64,000 nt of DNA from Anthoceros angustus. Lineage: Eukaryota; Streptophyta; Anthocerotopsida; Anthocerotales; Anthocerotaceae. The notes beneath the pieces were generated by a model. The model searched no databases. It was not told where the DNA came from and saw only the letters and a list, made by a program, of their open reading frames with translations. This document shows, piece by piece, positions 31,565 through 42,686 of the stretch. The position numbers and the translations under genes are program-made. Where the stretch lies: contig VJWM01000134.1 of assembly GCA_010909165.1 (NCBI GenBank), positions 1 to 64,000 on the forward strand, written 5' to 3'. Position 1 is the first letter of the stretch. Each line of letters starts with the position of its first letter.

Positions 31565-32344
31565 AATCCCGTGTCGTTGTAGTAAGGGGTTCGTTCCACA
31601 GGGAATGGACTCGTGCTTATTCTGCCTGAGCTCTACAACCTACCGCTGACGGACTTCATCATGTTGGGTCCGTGGCTCCACAACCCTAAGTGTGTGCCCC
31701 TCCACAACTCGTCGGACTGCACGCTGTAGCCACCTGGACCTTCCTACAAACCCCGCCTCAGTTTCTCCATTTCCAGGGCAGTTTAGCGACGTTTCTCCGT
31801 CGATCTCGTACTCTGGCGCGCCCCTCAACTCTGTCAAGCCACAACTCCACCTCAACACACACGCGCACGCGACCCTCCTCCCTTATCCATCCCAAGCTAG
31901 TAGTCACAACACCCGACGCGATGTATTCACACCGGGCCGTCTTTGCCCTTCCGGCCGCTTCACGCTCATGGAGAAGTAACCATGACTACAACCCCCTCCG
32001 TTCAGTGACCTCCGGGGATGGCTTCCACCGAACACGATAATTTTGCAAGGGGAATATACAAACCTCTTCTTGGGGTCGGACCCTCTTGACCAAACACCGC
32101 CACCAAAATAGCCTTTTACGTCGGGGTTAAAACATCACCCCCATTCACAGGTATACACTTACACATCAAATGTTTACCGGTTACTCCACTATGACCCAGC
32201 CAGTGTTGCGGCGGCCGGCCGCCTAACAGTCTATCACAACACTCAAGCCTTTGTACTATTTTGTGGGAACCACCGGTGGACTATCTATACCACAAAAAAT
32301 GGATCTTTCACCGTCAATCCAATGTTTTGAGTCCTGCCTACTTT
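31565..32344. other. Region upstream of G2 pol and junction to Gy-A
   Basis: The minus strand continues with weakly coding-like pieces (GIVRARLAISESRATRMLG at about 31560), possibly protease or gag remnants of G2. From 32041 nothing is recognised. ACACGATAATTTTGCAAGGGG at about 32032 nearly repeats 1157. GCGGCCGGCCGCC at 32210 is an isolated GC palindrome. Confidence 0.4.
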
Positions 32345-32394
32345 AGAATGGAGGAATATGACGAGGCTATGTGGAACGAAGCATTTTGGTCACC

Positions 32395-32824
32395 CGGACA
32401 CGGCGGGGAGGCGTAGCGTGGATTGGGTAGTAGTTGTTCACGGTGGGTGGTAGGTAGGTCGATAAACGGTAGGAAGATGGTAGGACGTCCAGGAGTTAGA
32501 CTTAGAGTCGGCGTGCAATGGGAGGTTCGATCCAGTAGGAAGTATGGGTAGATAGAAGCATATATAGGCATGATAGGCTCAGAAAGTTCCTTGGACCATG
32601 GGAGTAGGAATATTCGGGGATAAGTTCCTTGGCCTTGAATTATTTAGATTCGGCTTGGCTATATGCCAAAAGGGCTAGTTAAGTTGTAGATAGAAAATAG
32701 CTACGGGGTTTTGAGCCGGACACGTGGCGTCGGGAGGCACCATTAAAGCGGTTGCATGTACTGCAAATCTGGTTATGAGGTTTGAGCAGGCGTTTTTGGG
32801 GCGCTGGCGGTAGGGGAGTAAGAG
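32395..32824 (+). promoter_or_regulatory. Promoter-like segment between integrase and 3' ORFs (Gy-A copy 3)
   Basis: Conserved in all three Gy-A copies. Contains GCATATATAGGC (32559-32570), a weaker GGCTATATGCC (32658-32668) and GGACACGTGGC (32718-32728), a G-box/ABRE-type element. Roughly 100-270 bp upstream of the coding-like sequence. A role as an internal promoter for the 3' ORFs is inferred from position and motifs. Confidence 0.5.
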
Positions 32825-35500
32825 TTGCGCTCGAAGGAAGGCGGCGGTGGCGGCGTCTTGATCGATTACTGGCGCTTGGAGGGCCTTGCGAAGAAGCGTC
32901 AAGCGGCAAGCGGCGATAAGGCAAGGCCAGCGGGCGTGCTATCGGACGAGCTGTTGGGCGTAAGCGATGGGCTAAAAGTGGAGGTCTGCGAAAGTGAAGG
33001 TGCTCGAGCGAGGAGCAATTGTTGGAGGAAGGCGGGGCGAGGCGTGGGAGGCTGGCGGTGCAGGCTGGAGGGAGATTGAAGGGGCCAAGGCCACCTCTTG
33101 GCGGAGGTGGAGGAGGCATTGAGGGAAGTCTTCCCCCTTGCATTATCTCACCCAAACCACCACTTCTTTGCTCTCCCTCTCTTAGCACGATAGATTACTC
33201 TCCAATCTCTCAATTTTGCTATCCTTGTGTGTGCTCCCAGCATGCGGATGGTGAAGGTAGTAAGGGCCGGGACAGGGGTGCCTCAGGGAGAAACCTCGCC
33301 CACCCCACCCACAAAGGGAAAAGGTAAGAAACACCCAATTCGAGTTCGAGTGTAGGCGCTCCAAATTTCACCTCGAGATTTGGGCGTTCAGCGCCTGGCC
33401 TTGAGATGAAGATGGAATGGGTACTTGGTACAGGTGGCACTTTGCAGCCACCTTGGTTCGAGTGTCTTGTGACGAATGAGAGTGACCAAGGCGGACCAAT
33501 TCCGGAGGATCTGACGGTCAAAGTCATCTGGGATGTGGAATGCACATTTCGGGGATCGTGTTGATCTGGGAAGCCCACAAGGGAGGGATCATTCGGCGAT
33601 TCAGATTCTCAAGAATCGGATCCGGAGGAGGTTATGAGTATGTTCCTACGACCAAAGGAGGAAGTATGGTGTATGAGCAATGGTGGAGGATCTCTTTGTT
33701 CAAGGCGGAAGTGGAATTTATTAAGCCAAGATATGGCTGGGACTAACGTCTTGTGACAAGGAAGGCGATGCACAGGAAATTCCCATTTAATGATGATGTA
33801 TGAGATGTCGGGAAGTTGGTGGATTGGGCCACCATTACGTATGAGCAGTGATTGCGCACGGAACCATTTGGTGATGGAGGGGCAAGAATCGGTTTGTCTC
33901 TACCTTCCTCGTACACCTATATCGGAGGAGGAGGTTCTTGGTGACAGTGGAAGAAGCCAAGCCGATAGAAGCTACTACTGGTGAGGGTGGTGGAAGGAGC
34001 CATCGGCCCCGGAGGATGAAGAGGCAGGCCGAGGCCACAGGCGCCGCGCCCGAACCCGGCATGAGGCCTCGGGATCGGGAACCCAACAAAGAGGAAAAAG
34101 GCCATAGAAGCACCTCCTACGGAGGAAGGAGGAAAGGATCTGAGACCACCACCTACGGAGGTTGAGTTGGTAGGCCGACAACACCAGTGGTAGTGAACCC
34201 CTACGGTGGGACCCGAGGGAGGAGGACCTACGGTGGGAGCTTTACCTCCTACCAAAGTAGTAACAGACTTGTTAGATGGGCGGTGGCGGAGAAGAACGCC
34301 GAGGCGTTGGTGACCTCACGCGGAGGAGGCGATGGGAAGTGTTTGAGCGGCCCCGGCATCCTACAGAGGGTAGTTCTTTGAAGGAAGTGGGCGGGATCTA
34401 TGGACGCCCTAGTGGGCCGTGTCGGAGGTGGCCGAGTTCGTGTCTTGAAGAGACCTCTGAGGAGGCTGGAGGATCTCTTTGTTCAAGGAGCGGAATTTAT
34501 TCGCCAAGATATGGCTGGGACTAACGCGGCAAGGAAGACGACTGGAAATTCCCATTTAATGATGATGTATGAGATGTCCTGTGGAAGTTGGTGGATTGGG
34601 CCACCATTCATGAACAAAGCGTTGCACCGGAACCATTTGGTGATGGAGGAGCAAGAATCGCTTTGTCTCTACCTTCCTCGTACACCTATATCGGAGGAGG
34701 AGGTTCTTGGTGACAGTGGAAGAAGCCAAGATAGAAGCTACTACTGGTGAGGGTGGAAGGAGAGCCATCGGCCCCGGAGGATGAAGAGGCAGGGAGAGGC
34801 CACAGGCAAGAGGCCCGCCCGCGAACCCGGCATGAGGCCTCGGGATCGGGAACCCAACAAGAGAAAGGGAAAAAGGCCATAGAAGCACCTCCTACGGAGG
34901 AAGGAGGAAAGGATCTGAGACCACCTACGGAGGTTGAGTTGGTAGGCCGACAACACAGGTGGTGATGAACCCCTACGGTGGGACCCGGGGAAGGATGGAG
35001 GACCTACGGTGGAGCTTTACCTCCTACCAAAGTAGTAACAGACTTGTTAGGAGGCGGTGTGAGGGACGCCGAGGCGTTGGTGACCTCGCACCAGGAGGCG
35101 ATGGGAAGTGTTTGAGCGGCAGGCATCCTACAGAGGGTAGTTCTTGAGGAAGTGGGCGCAGGATCTATGGACGCCCTAGTGGGCAGGTCGGAGGTGGCCG
35201 AGTTCGTGAACTTGAGACCTCTGAAGGAGGCTGGAGGATCTCTTTGTTCAAGGAGCGGAATTTATTCGCCAAGATATGGCTGGGACTAACGCGGCAAGGA
35301 AGACGACTGGAAATTCCCATTTAATGATGATGTATGAGATGTCCTGTGGAAGTTGGTGGATTGGGCCACCATTCATGAACAAAGCGTTGCACCGGAACCA
35401 TTTGGTGATGGAGGAGCAAGAATCGCTTTGTCTCTACCTTCCTCGTAGACACCTATATCGAGGGAGGAGGTTCTACATGACGAGCCGGAAGAAGCCAAGA
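32825..35500 (+). pseudogene. Gy-A 3' ORF region, tandemly repeated (copy 3)
   Basis: Starts with a charged segment (RSKEGGGG...), then a leader with TAGATTACTCTCCAATCTC (33187), then ATG 33406 (MKMEW). Downstream units repeat three times at about 770-bp spacing; markers ACACCTATATCGG lie near 33917, 34687 and 35450. Each encodes FNDDV.DV.WKLVDWATI-like and RPRDREPNKR-like basic sequence in broken frames. Units are nearly identical apart from indels. Protein family unknown; the basic RPRDREPNK part could bind nucleic acid. Same ORF as 48204-51604. Confidence 0.6.
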
Positions 35501-37403
35501 TAGAAGCTACCCTAGCAAGGGTAGGACACATCGAACGCAGCAAGGAGGAGGCAAGGAACGCCATGCTGAGGAAGACGAAGAAGTTAGTTGCCATGGAGAA
35601 AGAGGCCGCCGCCCGCGAACCAACATGAGGCCTCGTGATCGTGAACCCAACAAGAGGGGAGGAAGAGGCGAGAAGGACCTCCCACGAGGAAGGAGGAGGC
35701 AAGGCTAAGCGACCCATCAAGGGAAGACATTGAAGGCCGACAACACCTGGTAGGAGACGAACCGCCTACCAAGAAGACGAGAACAAGAGGGGAGGAACCT
35801 CCCGAGACGGTGGAGCTATCAGCGGGGAGGAACCTCCTACCAAGAAGTAGTAACAGACTTGTTAGCCCAATGGAGGTGTGACGAGAAGGCGAAGGAAAGT
35901 TGGAAGCTACCCTAGCAAGGGTAGGACACATCGAACGCAGCAAGGAGGAGGGAAGTGTTCGAGAATGCCGGCATCCTACAGAGGGTAGTTGCCGAAAGGA
36001 AGTGGGCGCAGGATCTATGGACGCCCTAGTGGACCGTGGTCGGAGGTGGCCGTTCGTGAACTCGAGACCTACGAAAAGGAGCCGGAGGATGCCGAGAAGA
36101 AATTGAGAGGAGCTCAAAACCACCTCCGAGAAGCAACACTGCTAGATCCGCCAAAGAGCGACGGGATGACCACCAAGTTGGTGAATGTGTGGGAAATGAT
36201 TGACCGTGTCTTAGGACAGAGGCAAAATCGCCAAGAGGGTCGAGGAGTTGGAAACCGCCAGAAGGAGGCAAGGAAAGTTGGAAGCTACCCTAGCAAGGGT
36301 AGGACACATCGAACGCAGCAAGGAGGAGGCAAGATCATACTAGCAAGGCCCCGGACCTTGAAGACGAGAAGGACCTCCCACGAAGAAGTTAGTTGCCATG
36401 GAGCAACGGAAGGAGCATTACAAGGGAAAATACGCGCCTTGGTGAAGGAACGACAAGGATGGGACAATGTGACCAAGGGTCACAAAGAGGAGCTTCAGAC
36501 ACGAGAGAACTTTTGGAGCAAAGAAGAAGGCCGACGACCTTACCCACGCCTATGAGAGAGGCAAGGAACCCGGAAGGAAGTTTTGATGGCCCAACGATCT
36601 TTGAGGGTCTGTGTCATTCGAGGAGCAAAGTAGGCGATCCGCCATAGTGAAACGCATGGCGATGGAAGCCATGGAGAAAGATAAGGAGATTGGGAGGCTT
36701 GCCCTGAGTTGGAGGAGCGAGTGGAGAAAGAGGCCGCATTGGTAGGAGTGACAAATCAAAGTGGGACGAAAAGGCCATCCCACTAAGGGTCCGCATCATG
36801 GACGACAAAAGAAGGAGAGTGGTAGGGTGGCGACCTACAACAACCTCCTAGAAGCGATTGAGGAACGCCATGCTGAGGAAGACGAAGAAACAGACTCACC
36901 GCTCGACGCATGGAATGGCAACCGGAGGTCAAACTTTGAGTTGGTACAAGGAAAGTCGCCGGGTAGACATAGCCAAACCGAGCGAGTCAAGAAGCACCCA
37001 CCGACGCCAAGGAACCTCCCGAGACGGTGGAGCTACTGCCGGGAGGAAGAGACCGATGGTAGGATGGTATCTACCAAAGTTCCTACCTGTAGGAACTGCT
37101 GAAGAGGAGGAGGTGACCGAAGGAAGGTACCTCCGGTCTACGAAACCAGTGAGGAAGGTACCCCAGCAAGATCCAAAGAGGTAGGAGACGAACCGCCTAA
37201 GAAGACGAGAACAAGAGGGGAGGAACCCATCGAGTGAACGGTAGGAGGAATGGAACCTCCTACCAAAGGAAGACCTACCACCGAGGGGCCGACGAGGCAA
37301 GCATACGTGCAGAGTCCGAGAAGACTCGGAGGTGGGCAAGGCTAAGCGACCCATCAAGGGGAAGACATTGAAGTCGAGGGCTAACAAAAAAAGCGAACGA
37401 GGA
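35501..37403 (+). pseudogene. Gy-A coiled-coil 3' ORF (copy 3)
   Basis: Fragments read KEPEDAEKKLRGAQNHLREA, TTKLVNVWEMIDRVLGQRQN (36100-36230), VKERQGWDNVTKGHKEELQT (36440-36500), MEAMEKDKEIGRLA (36668-36700). They are followed by a charged Pro/Thr-rich part (PPTK, EEPP, TRTRGEEP) and GKAKRPI(K/E)G just before the LTR. Highly charged and heptad-like, so probably a long coiled coil. Frameshifted. The same order appears in the other two copies, so this is a genuine conserved part of the element. Confidence 0.6.
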
Positions 37404-37900
37404 TGTCAGAGACCTTTTCAAGAGGACGCTTTTGTCCCAAGTGGTGCACACCTTGGGAAGTGTGAGTATTTAAGAGTGGCGAGATAGATGATAGGATATT
37501 CGGCCAAGGTGAGTGGATCGAGCCGAGAGGACGAATCAAGGGGGCCGACAAGAGTCCTATTGTTGGACTTGGCAAGTCGCCTAGCATTAAACTAGCACGA
37601 GTGGCCAACGACTCACCTATAAAAGGGAGGGTGGAAGAATGAATAAACACCGACCTTGCTTTGTCATGCATTCTTCGCCTCCGGCATCCCTTTGTGTGTG
37701 TAGCTGACCGCCGCCGCCAAGCGACGAGAAGGCGAAGGGTGGGGTTCTTGAGGCCCTCGCGGTGGGTTCGCCAACGCAGCTCCTCCTCTCGTGAAAGATT
37801 GTTGTTGGATGTGCTGTTGTTGCCGGGTGGCTCTCGCAGGATCGGCGCCGACTACGCCGTGTTCGATACGCAATCGCCCGAGAGAAATACCCACCACTAG
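37404..37900 (+). repeat. Gy-A LTR, left part (copy 3)
   Basis: Begins TGTCAGAGACCTTTTC after a short purine-rich run (AAAAAAAGCGAACGAGGA, a weak polypurine tract). Continues to CCACCACTAG at 37900, where the copia LTR starts. The rest of this LTR is at 43610-44045; together about 930 bp, against 901 and 915 bp for the minus-strand LTRs. Confidence 0.88.
37617..37647 (+). promoter_or_regulatory. LTR core promoter and poly(A) signal
   Basis: CCTATAAAAGGG (TATA box) is followed 17 bp later by AATAAA. Both are conserved in the minus-strand LTRs (46057-46066 / 46035-46040 and 59437-59443 / 59414-59419). The close spacing implies a poly(A) signal at the U3/R boundary and a short R. Confidence 0.7.
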
Positions 37901-38096
37901 TATTAAGGTTCACAAAGGAACTCAGGCAACGAGAGTAGGCCGTAATTGAACACAATTGATTAATTAACAAAAAAGGGGTCTCTCATATATTTATCTATAT
38001 CCCTAAAAATGAAAAGTCACATGGTCTATGTGTGCGTACGCAACCCTTCAGAGTGTAGCTTAACATACGTATATTAGATGTATATATACCGTGACA
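37901..38096 (-). repeat. Copia 3' LTR (196 bp)
   Basis: In minus sense TGTCACGG ... CCTTAATA. Nearly identical to 43418-43609 (differences: a few indels near 38045-38090 and one GTACGC/GTGCGC change), so insertion is fairly recent. Contains TATATAAAT-like AT-rich runs (about 37985). Confidence 0.95.
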
Positions 38097-38525
38097 CTCC
38101 CTCTTAAGCTTCACGAGCTTAAAAACGTGCAGTCACATGTTCTGGAATCGACTGCGCGCCACCTACCGAACTCGAGCGCAAACGTGCCATGGTGCATAAG
38201 AATGGCGGTGATCTTCCTCCAGTATACCACCCTTGTAGCAATCATCCAGCTCGCGTGCTTCACAATCACACAGCTCTTGTTGAACATAGCCATGTCAACA
38301 ACGACTGAAGTGAATGGCAAGCAAACCGATCCTGGGAAGAAGGCAAAGGGCAGAAAAGCTGTCCAGCAGAGGACGCCATCGCAACCAACTCGGAAGAGTC
38401 CGAGATTCAACACGGACGAGCCTGCCGACGGCTGGGACGAGAGCTTCCTCGTGATACCATGTCTCCGCGAGCACCGTGAGCATGGAAGTCGTTGGGGAAG
38501 AGTGCTGTGTGCAGAGCCACCTTGA
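38091..38525 (+). CDS. Antisense ORF between copia RNase H and 3' LTR
   Basis: 144 open codons on the strand opposite to the copia genes. The middle reads MSTTTEVNGKQTDPGKKAKG (ATG at about 38291), then basic SQPTRKSPRFNTDEPAD and WDESFLVIPC. A minus-strand frame of 223 codons overlaps it (38782-38111), so the assignment is uncertain. It is absent from standard copia structure. Could be a captured gene piece, an antisense regulatory gene, or chance. Confidence 0.35.
   Translation: MTLPLKLHELKNVQSHVLESTARHLPNSSANVPWCIRMAVIFLQYTTLVAIIQLACFTITQLLLNIAMSTTTEVNGKQTDPGKKAKGRKAVQQRTPSQPTRKSPRFNTDEPADGWDESFLVIPCLREHREHGSRWGRVLCAEPP
38097..38105 (-). other. Copia polypurine tract
   Basis: Minus-strand AAGAGGGAG immediately upstream of the 3' LTR start TGTCAC; primes plus-strand DNA synthesis in LTR retrotransposons. 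Confidence 0.85.
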
Positions 38526-38817
38526 CGGACTGTGGAGGTAGAGGAGCAAATGGACTTGGTAGGATGTACTACGGCAATGGCAAGCAAAACAAATAAAGGA
38601 GGCATCGAGTTGGCCATCGACAGCGACTGGATTGCGTAAGGCTTCATCCGCCATGTGCCCATCACTCGCCTCAATTTGCTTGACTGTGGAATTACAGCCC
38701 TGTAACCCAGCCTTGGTATGCGTGATGATGGCGGAGGCCGTGATCCTAAAAATAAAAGCACAACTTCACCATCAGGGAGCATAGGCTCCCACCCCCCCTC
38801 TATCCCACCAGATAAGT

Positions 38818-41121
38818 TTACTGTGTCTCTGATGTTGCTTCTTGTGCAGAGTAACCTGTAAAGTCCATCAGCCCTAGCCTCTCCATATGTTCATAATGCT
38901 TGTGCTTGGATAGGGCTTTCGTCAAGATGTCTGCTGTATTCTCATTTGTGTGCACATATCCCACTTTCACAATTCCTCGCTCAACAACATCTCTGATGTA
39001 ATGATGTTGTATTTCGATATGCTTTGTTCTGGCGTGGAACCGTGGGTTGGCCACTAATGCAATTGCCGACATGTTATCACACAGGAGTGGAGTTGGAGCT
39101 GCTTGCTTGTGCCCTATGTCTGTTAAGAAGGTACGTTCCCACTCAGCTTCCTTTGAAGCATCTGTAAGGCTTTTATATTCTGCTTCTGTCGAGGATAGAG
39201 CAATGGATGCCTGTTTTTTACAACTCCAGCTTATGGCCGCTGACGACAAAAGGAAACAGTAGGTTGAGAGGCTTTTTCTGCTATCACTATCCGATGCCCA
39301 ATCGGCATCTGTGAACCCTTGTAGAGCAAACTTCTTTGAACCACTGCTCTTATAGGCAAGGCCATAATATAGTGTGCCCTTAAGGTAGCGGAATACCCTT
39401 TTAGCAGCTACCCAGTGAGCACGTCCTGGTTTTTCTAAGAACTGTGAGAGAGTGCTCACACTATATTGTATATCTGGTCTAGTCCAGTTTGATATAAATA
39501 GCAGGCTTCCCACAGCATGTCTATAAGGTACGTCTGCCATCTCTTTTTCCTCTTCTGCAGACTGCGGGCATTGCAGACTAGTCAATTTTGTGCCAACTGC
39601 AGATGGTGTGGTGGCAGGACGTGCCTCATCCAGTTTGAACTTGTGCAGGAGCTGCTGAATGTATTTAAACTGGTGGATGATGAGAAGTCCTTCAGATCTG
39701 ACTCTCAAAAGCTGAATTCCCAAATGTAATTTCGCCTATATCCTTCATGTCGCATTTACTAAGCATTTTTACAGCTTGCTATTGTATATCGTTGGTAGCA
39801 AGTATTACGTCATCTACGTAGAGAGCTAGTATCACAAAGCTTGCACCTTTTACTAGCCTCAGACGCTGGTCAGCACTGCGTAAAGGATTGGCCTGTGAGG
39901 CACATGTATATTAAGGTACCACACCCTTCCACTTTGCTTAAGGCCATAAATTGTCTTTAGCAATTTGCAGACTTTATGTGGGTGTGCCTTGTCCTCATAA
40001 CCCTCCGCTGGACATACATGATCCTCGCCTAGTGATCCATAAAGGAAGGCAAGGCCATAATATGTATGTGCCCTTAAGGTAGCGGAATACCCTTTTAGCA
40101 CTACCGGTGAGCATACTGGTTTTCTAAAAGCTGATAAAAGTGCTCACACTATATTGTATATCCGTCTAGTCCGATTTGATATAAATAGTGCTTCCCACAA
40201 GATGTCTATAATGCGTCGCCATCTCTTTTTCCTCTTAGCATGGGCATTGCAACTAGTCAATTTTGTGCCAACTGCAGATGGTGTGGTGGCAGGACGTGCC
40301 TCATCCAGTTTGAACTTGTGCAGGAGCTGCTGAATGTATTTAAACCGGTGGATGATGAAGTCCTTGGATCGACTCTCAAAAGCTGAATTCCCCAGCAATT
40401 TGATTCCCTATATCCTTCATGTCGTACTTCGTACTAAGCATTTCCTTTACAGTTGCTAGCAGCTTGTTATCGTTGGTAGCAAGTATTACGTCATCTACGT
40501 AGAGAGCTAGTATCACAAAGCTTGCACCTTTTACTAGCCGTTCTTTGTGACACTCGTAAAGGATTGGCTCAGGAGGTACACATGTATATTAAGGTACCAC
40601 ACCCTTCCACTTTGCTTAAGGCCATAAATTGTCTTTAGCAATTTGCAGACTTTATGTGGGTGTGCCTTGTCCTCATAACCCTCTGGCTGGGACATATACA
40701 GATCCTCGTCTAGTGATCCATAAAGGAAGGCAGTGCATACATCCATCTGGTAAAGCTCTAAATCATACTCAGCAGCAAGGGCCAAGATCATGCGGATAGA
40801 CTGTGTCCTCACGACTGGAGAAAATGTTTCTTGGTAGTCGAGGCCCTCGACCTGTGTGAAGCCACGTGCCACCAACCTAGCCTTATACCTAGCAATTTCT
40901 CCTTGGGCATTGAGTTTGAGTTTAAACACCCATTTGCAAGATATGGGCTTTCGGTCAGCAGGTAAATCCACAAGTTTCCAGGTCTGATTTTTGATTAAAG
41001 AGTTATATTCATCTTCAATGGCTGCCTTCCATTTGTCGCGTTCAGATCCACCTAACGCTTCTTTGTATGTATGTGGTTCTAAGTGCAGAGTCATTGAAGC
41101 AGAGTCTTCTGGCATAGGCAC
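38818..41121 (-). pseudogene. Copia reverse transcriptase and RNase H
   Basis: Minus sense from 41121: PADRKPISCKWVFKLKLN, ARLVARGFTQVEGLDYQETF, VCTAFLYGSLDEDLYMSQPE (RT, with KTIYGLKQSGRVWY), then a break. The catalytic YVDD region (about 39800-39830) is damaged. From 39723 a 301-codon frame resumes with FKLDEARPATTP, GSLLFISNWTRPDIQ, FTDADWASDSDSRKS, SLSSTEAEYKSLTDASKEAEW and KHIEIQHHYIRD, THENTADILTK-type end: a well-preserved RNase H. A 0.69-kb tandem duplication (39355-40735) interrupts the gene. Confidence 0.92.
39355..40735. repeat. Tandem duplication of 0.69 kb within copia RT/RNase H
   Basis: GGCAAGGCCATAATAT occurs at 39356 and 40049, and AAAGGAAGGCA occurs at the inner and right junctions (40030-40041 and 40724-40735). 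The second unit (40047-40735) repeats 39355-40046 with many indels. The shared AGGCA/AGGCAAGGCC at the junctions suggests microhomology-mediated duplication. Confidence 0.88.
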
Positions 41122-41563
41122 TCAAAATCAGATCGTATCTTGGTTCCCTCCATTGATCAGGTGGCGGCCTATGTCTGCTGGATCTTCTAAATTCAGGCTC
41201 AACAGGATGAGTTTCAGCATCTCTCTCCGGTTCAACAACAGGATCTGGTAGGTCATCATGCAGGTCTGCAAGATTTCCATCATTTGGTCCAACATCAACG
41301 TGATTCTGATCATTGCCATCCATGTCATCGGGGGCTTCTTGCTCGTGTATGTCAAGATCATAAGCCTTGTTCCCGTCAATATCAATGTCCTCTTGCGTAA
41401 TCAGGGTTTGCCGACGGTTGGGGCCGATCTTGAAGTCATATTCGATGTTTCATCATGCAAAGATTCTCCTCAAGAAAATTTGAATTGGCTCCCTCCGAAT
41501 CCGTATGATGAAAACCGGGGGCAGTGTGGGTTCGATAAAAGTGACCGAACGAGCATGTCCATC

Positions 41564-41948
41564 TCAGAAAGGATTATATAATTTGTATGCCTTCGAAGTT
41601 TCGCTGTAACCTACGAAAATGAGGGCTTGAGCACGTGGATCTAACTCTCGCTCTTCGTGAATAAGAGCAAAGGCACGAGATCCAAACACCCGAAGATGGA
41701 GTAGACTGGGTTTCTTGTTCCATACAGCCTCATAAGGTGTCATCAATCTAACTGTAAACAACCGGTTGAGCACATATGTAGCAAAGAAACAATGGTCGCC
41801 AAAATTTCGAGGTAACCCCGCCTGTAGAAGCATACCGCGTGTCATGGATAGTGTGGGTTTGGTTTACGCCCGCCACACCATTCTCACAGGTGTATGGGAT
41901 GCTTAGTTGTCTCAGATCCCATGTTCCCGCAGAAATTGTCAAATGCGG
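41564..41948 (-). pseudogene. Copia integrase, C-terminal part
   Basis: Minus sense: AFDNFC and RQLSIPYT (41945-41890), NGVA..NQTHTIHDTR (decayed QNGVAERxNRTI), then an open frame GMLLQAGLPRNFGDHCFFAT, YEAVWNKKPSLLHLRVFGSR, LIFVGYSETSKAYKLYNP. This is the usual end of a copia integrase. It is cut at about 41945, where sequence of the opposite orientation begins. Confidence 0.85.
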
Positions 41949-42102
41949 CATTCACAAATTGCACAAGCATCCTGCTCAGAGATACTTGACCAATTTTCCT
42001 ACCGACAGAGCCAAAGATGTCCTTGAACTCGTGCATGCTGATATTTCGGGCAAGATTCAAGTGCCCTCACTAGGTGGTGCCTACTACTATATTTGTTTCC
42101 AT
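41949..42102 (+). pseudogene. Inverted copia integrase N-terminal segment
   Basis: Plus sense: GIHKLHKHPAQRYLTNFPT, DRAKDVLELVHADISGKIQV, GGAYYYICF. This is the GAG-pre-integrase zinc segment and the start of the integrase core, which should be on the minus strand like the rest of the element. Both edges show short shared words (AATGCGGCATT on the left, TTTCCATTG on the right). Interpreted as a small internal inversion accompanied by loss of most of gag. Confidence 0.85.
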
Positions 42103-42230
42103 TGAAACGATCCCTCTCTTTCAGTTCAGAAGTAAATGTGGGACCTGACATACTTATAGGCTTGGGTTTCAGGTTGAATTTCTGGAACTGTTGAGCTAAT
42201 GCATTAATAGCTGCAGTGGACATGCAATAT
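42103..42230 (-). pseudogene. Copia gag, first ~40 codons only
   Basis: Minus sense from 42223: MSTAAINALAQQFQKFNLK, SMSGPTFTSELKERDRFNG, the typical start of copia gag before the conserved W-containing part. It then runs into the inverted integrase piece. The remainder of gag, including the zinc knuckle, is missing. Confidence 0.7.
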
Positions 42231-42686
42231 CGACAGGGTACGTAAAAGCTATGGCTCTACGATTGTCCTGGTAAGACTGAACGTCCTGCACAATTAGGTT
42301 AGCTCATAATTGTTATCAACACATGATTCTGACCACAAGTGTAGAGAGAACTTGGTGGGGGGGGTAGCAGGAGGAAGAAGGGATAAAATCTTATCTTAGC
42401 CTTCTCTTGCTAACCTCCTCATCAAATTCTTTTAACAGCTTTAATGGTTAGTCGAAACGCTATGCGGGTTAGTTTAAAGAACTGAAAAGCAACAACGTTT
42501 CAAGAAAAATTGACCTAATTGTCATGTCCCTTTGCCTGTGAACAGATGCAGCGCTACACAAGAGCCTATCAGCACACAGGAAAGCTTGTCGAACGAAGGG
42601 ACACTGGTTGAAGTGTGACGCTTCAGATCCGGTCAATCTTGTGCGCCTGTGTTGGGCGCTCTCTCCTGCCTGGCGCAGCGGAGGAA
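42231..42686 (-). other. Copia region between extra ORF and gag, intron-like
   Basis: Not coding in any frame. In minus sense it ends ...GAGCTAACCTAATTGTGCAG followed by GACGTTCAG, which looks like a branch point and a 3' splice site, so the extra ORF and gag may be joined by splicing. The donor is not clear. Contains a GGTGGGGGGGG run (42354). Confidence 0.4.
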
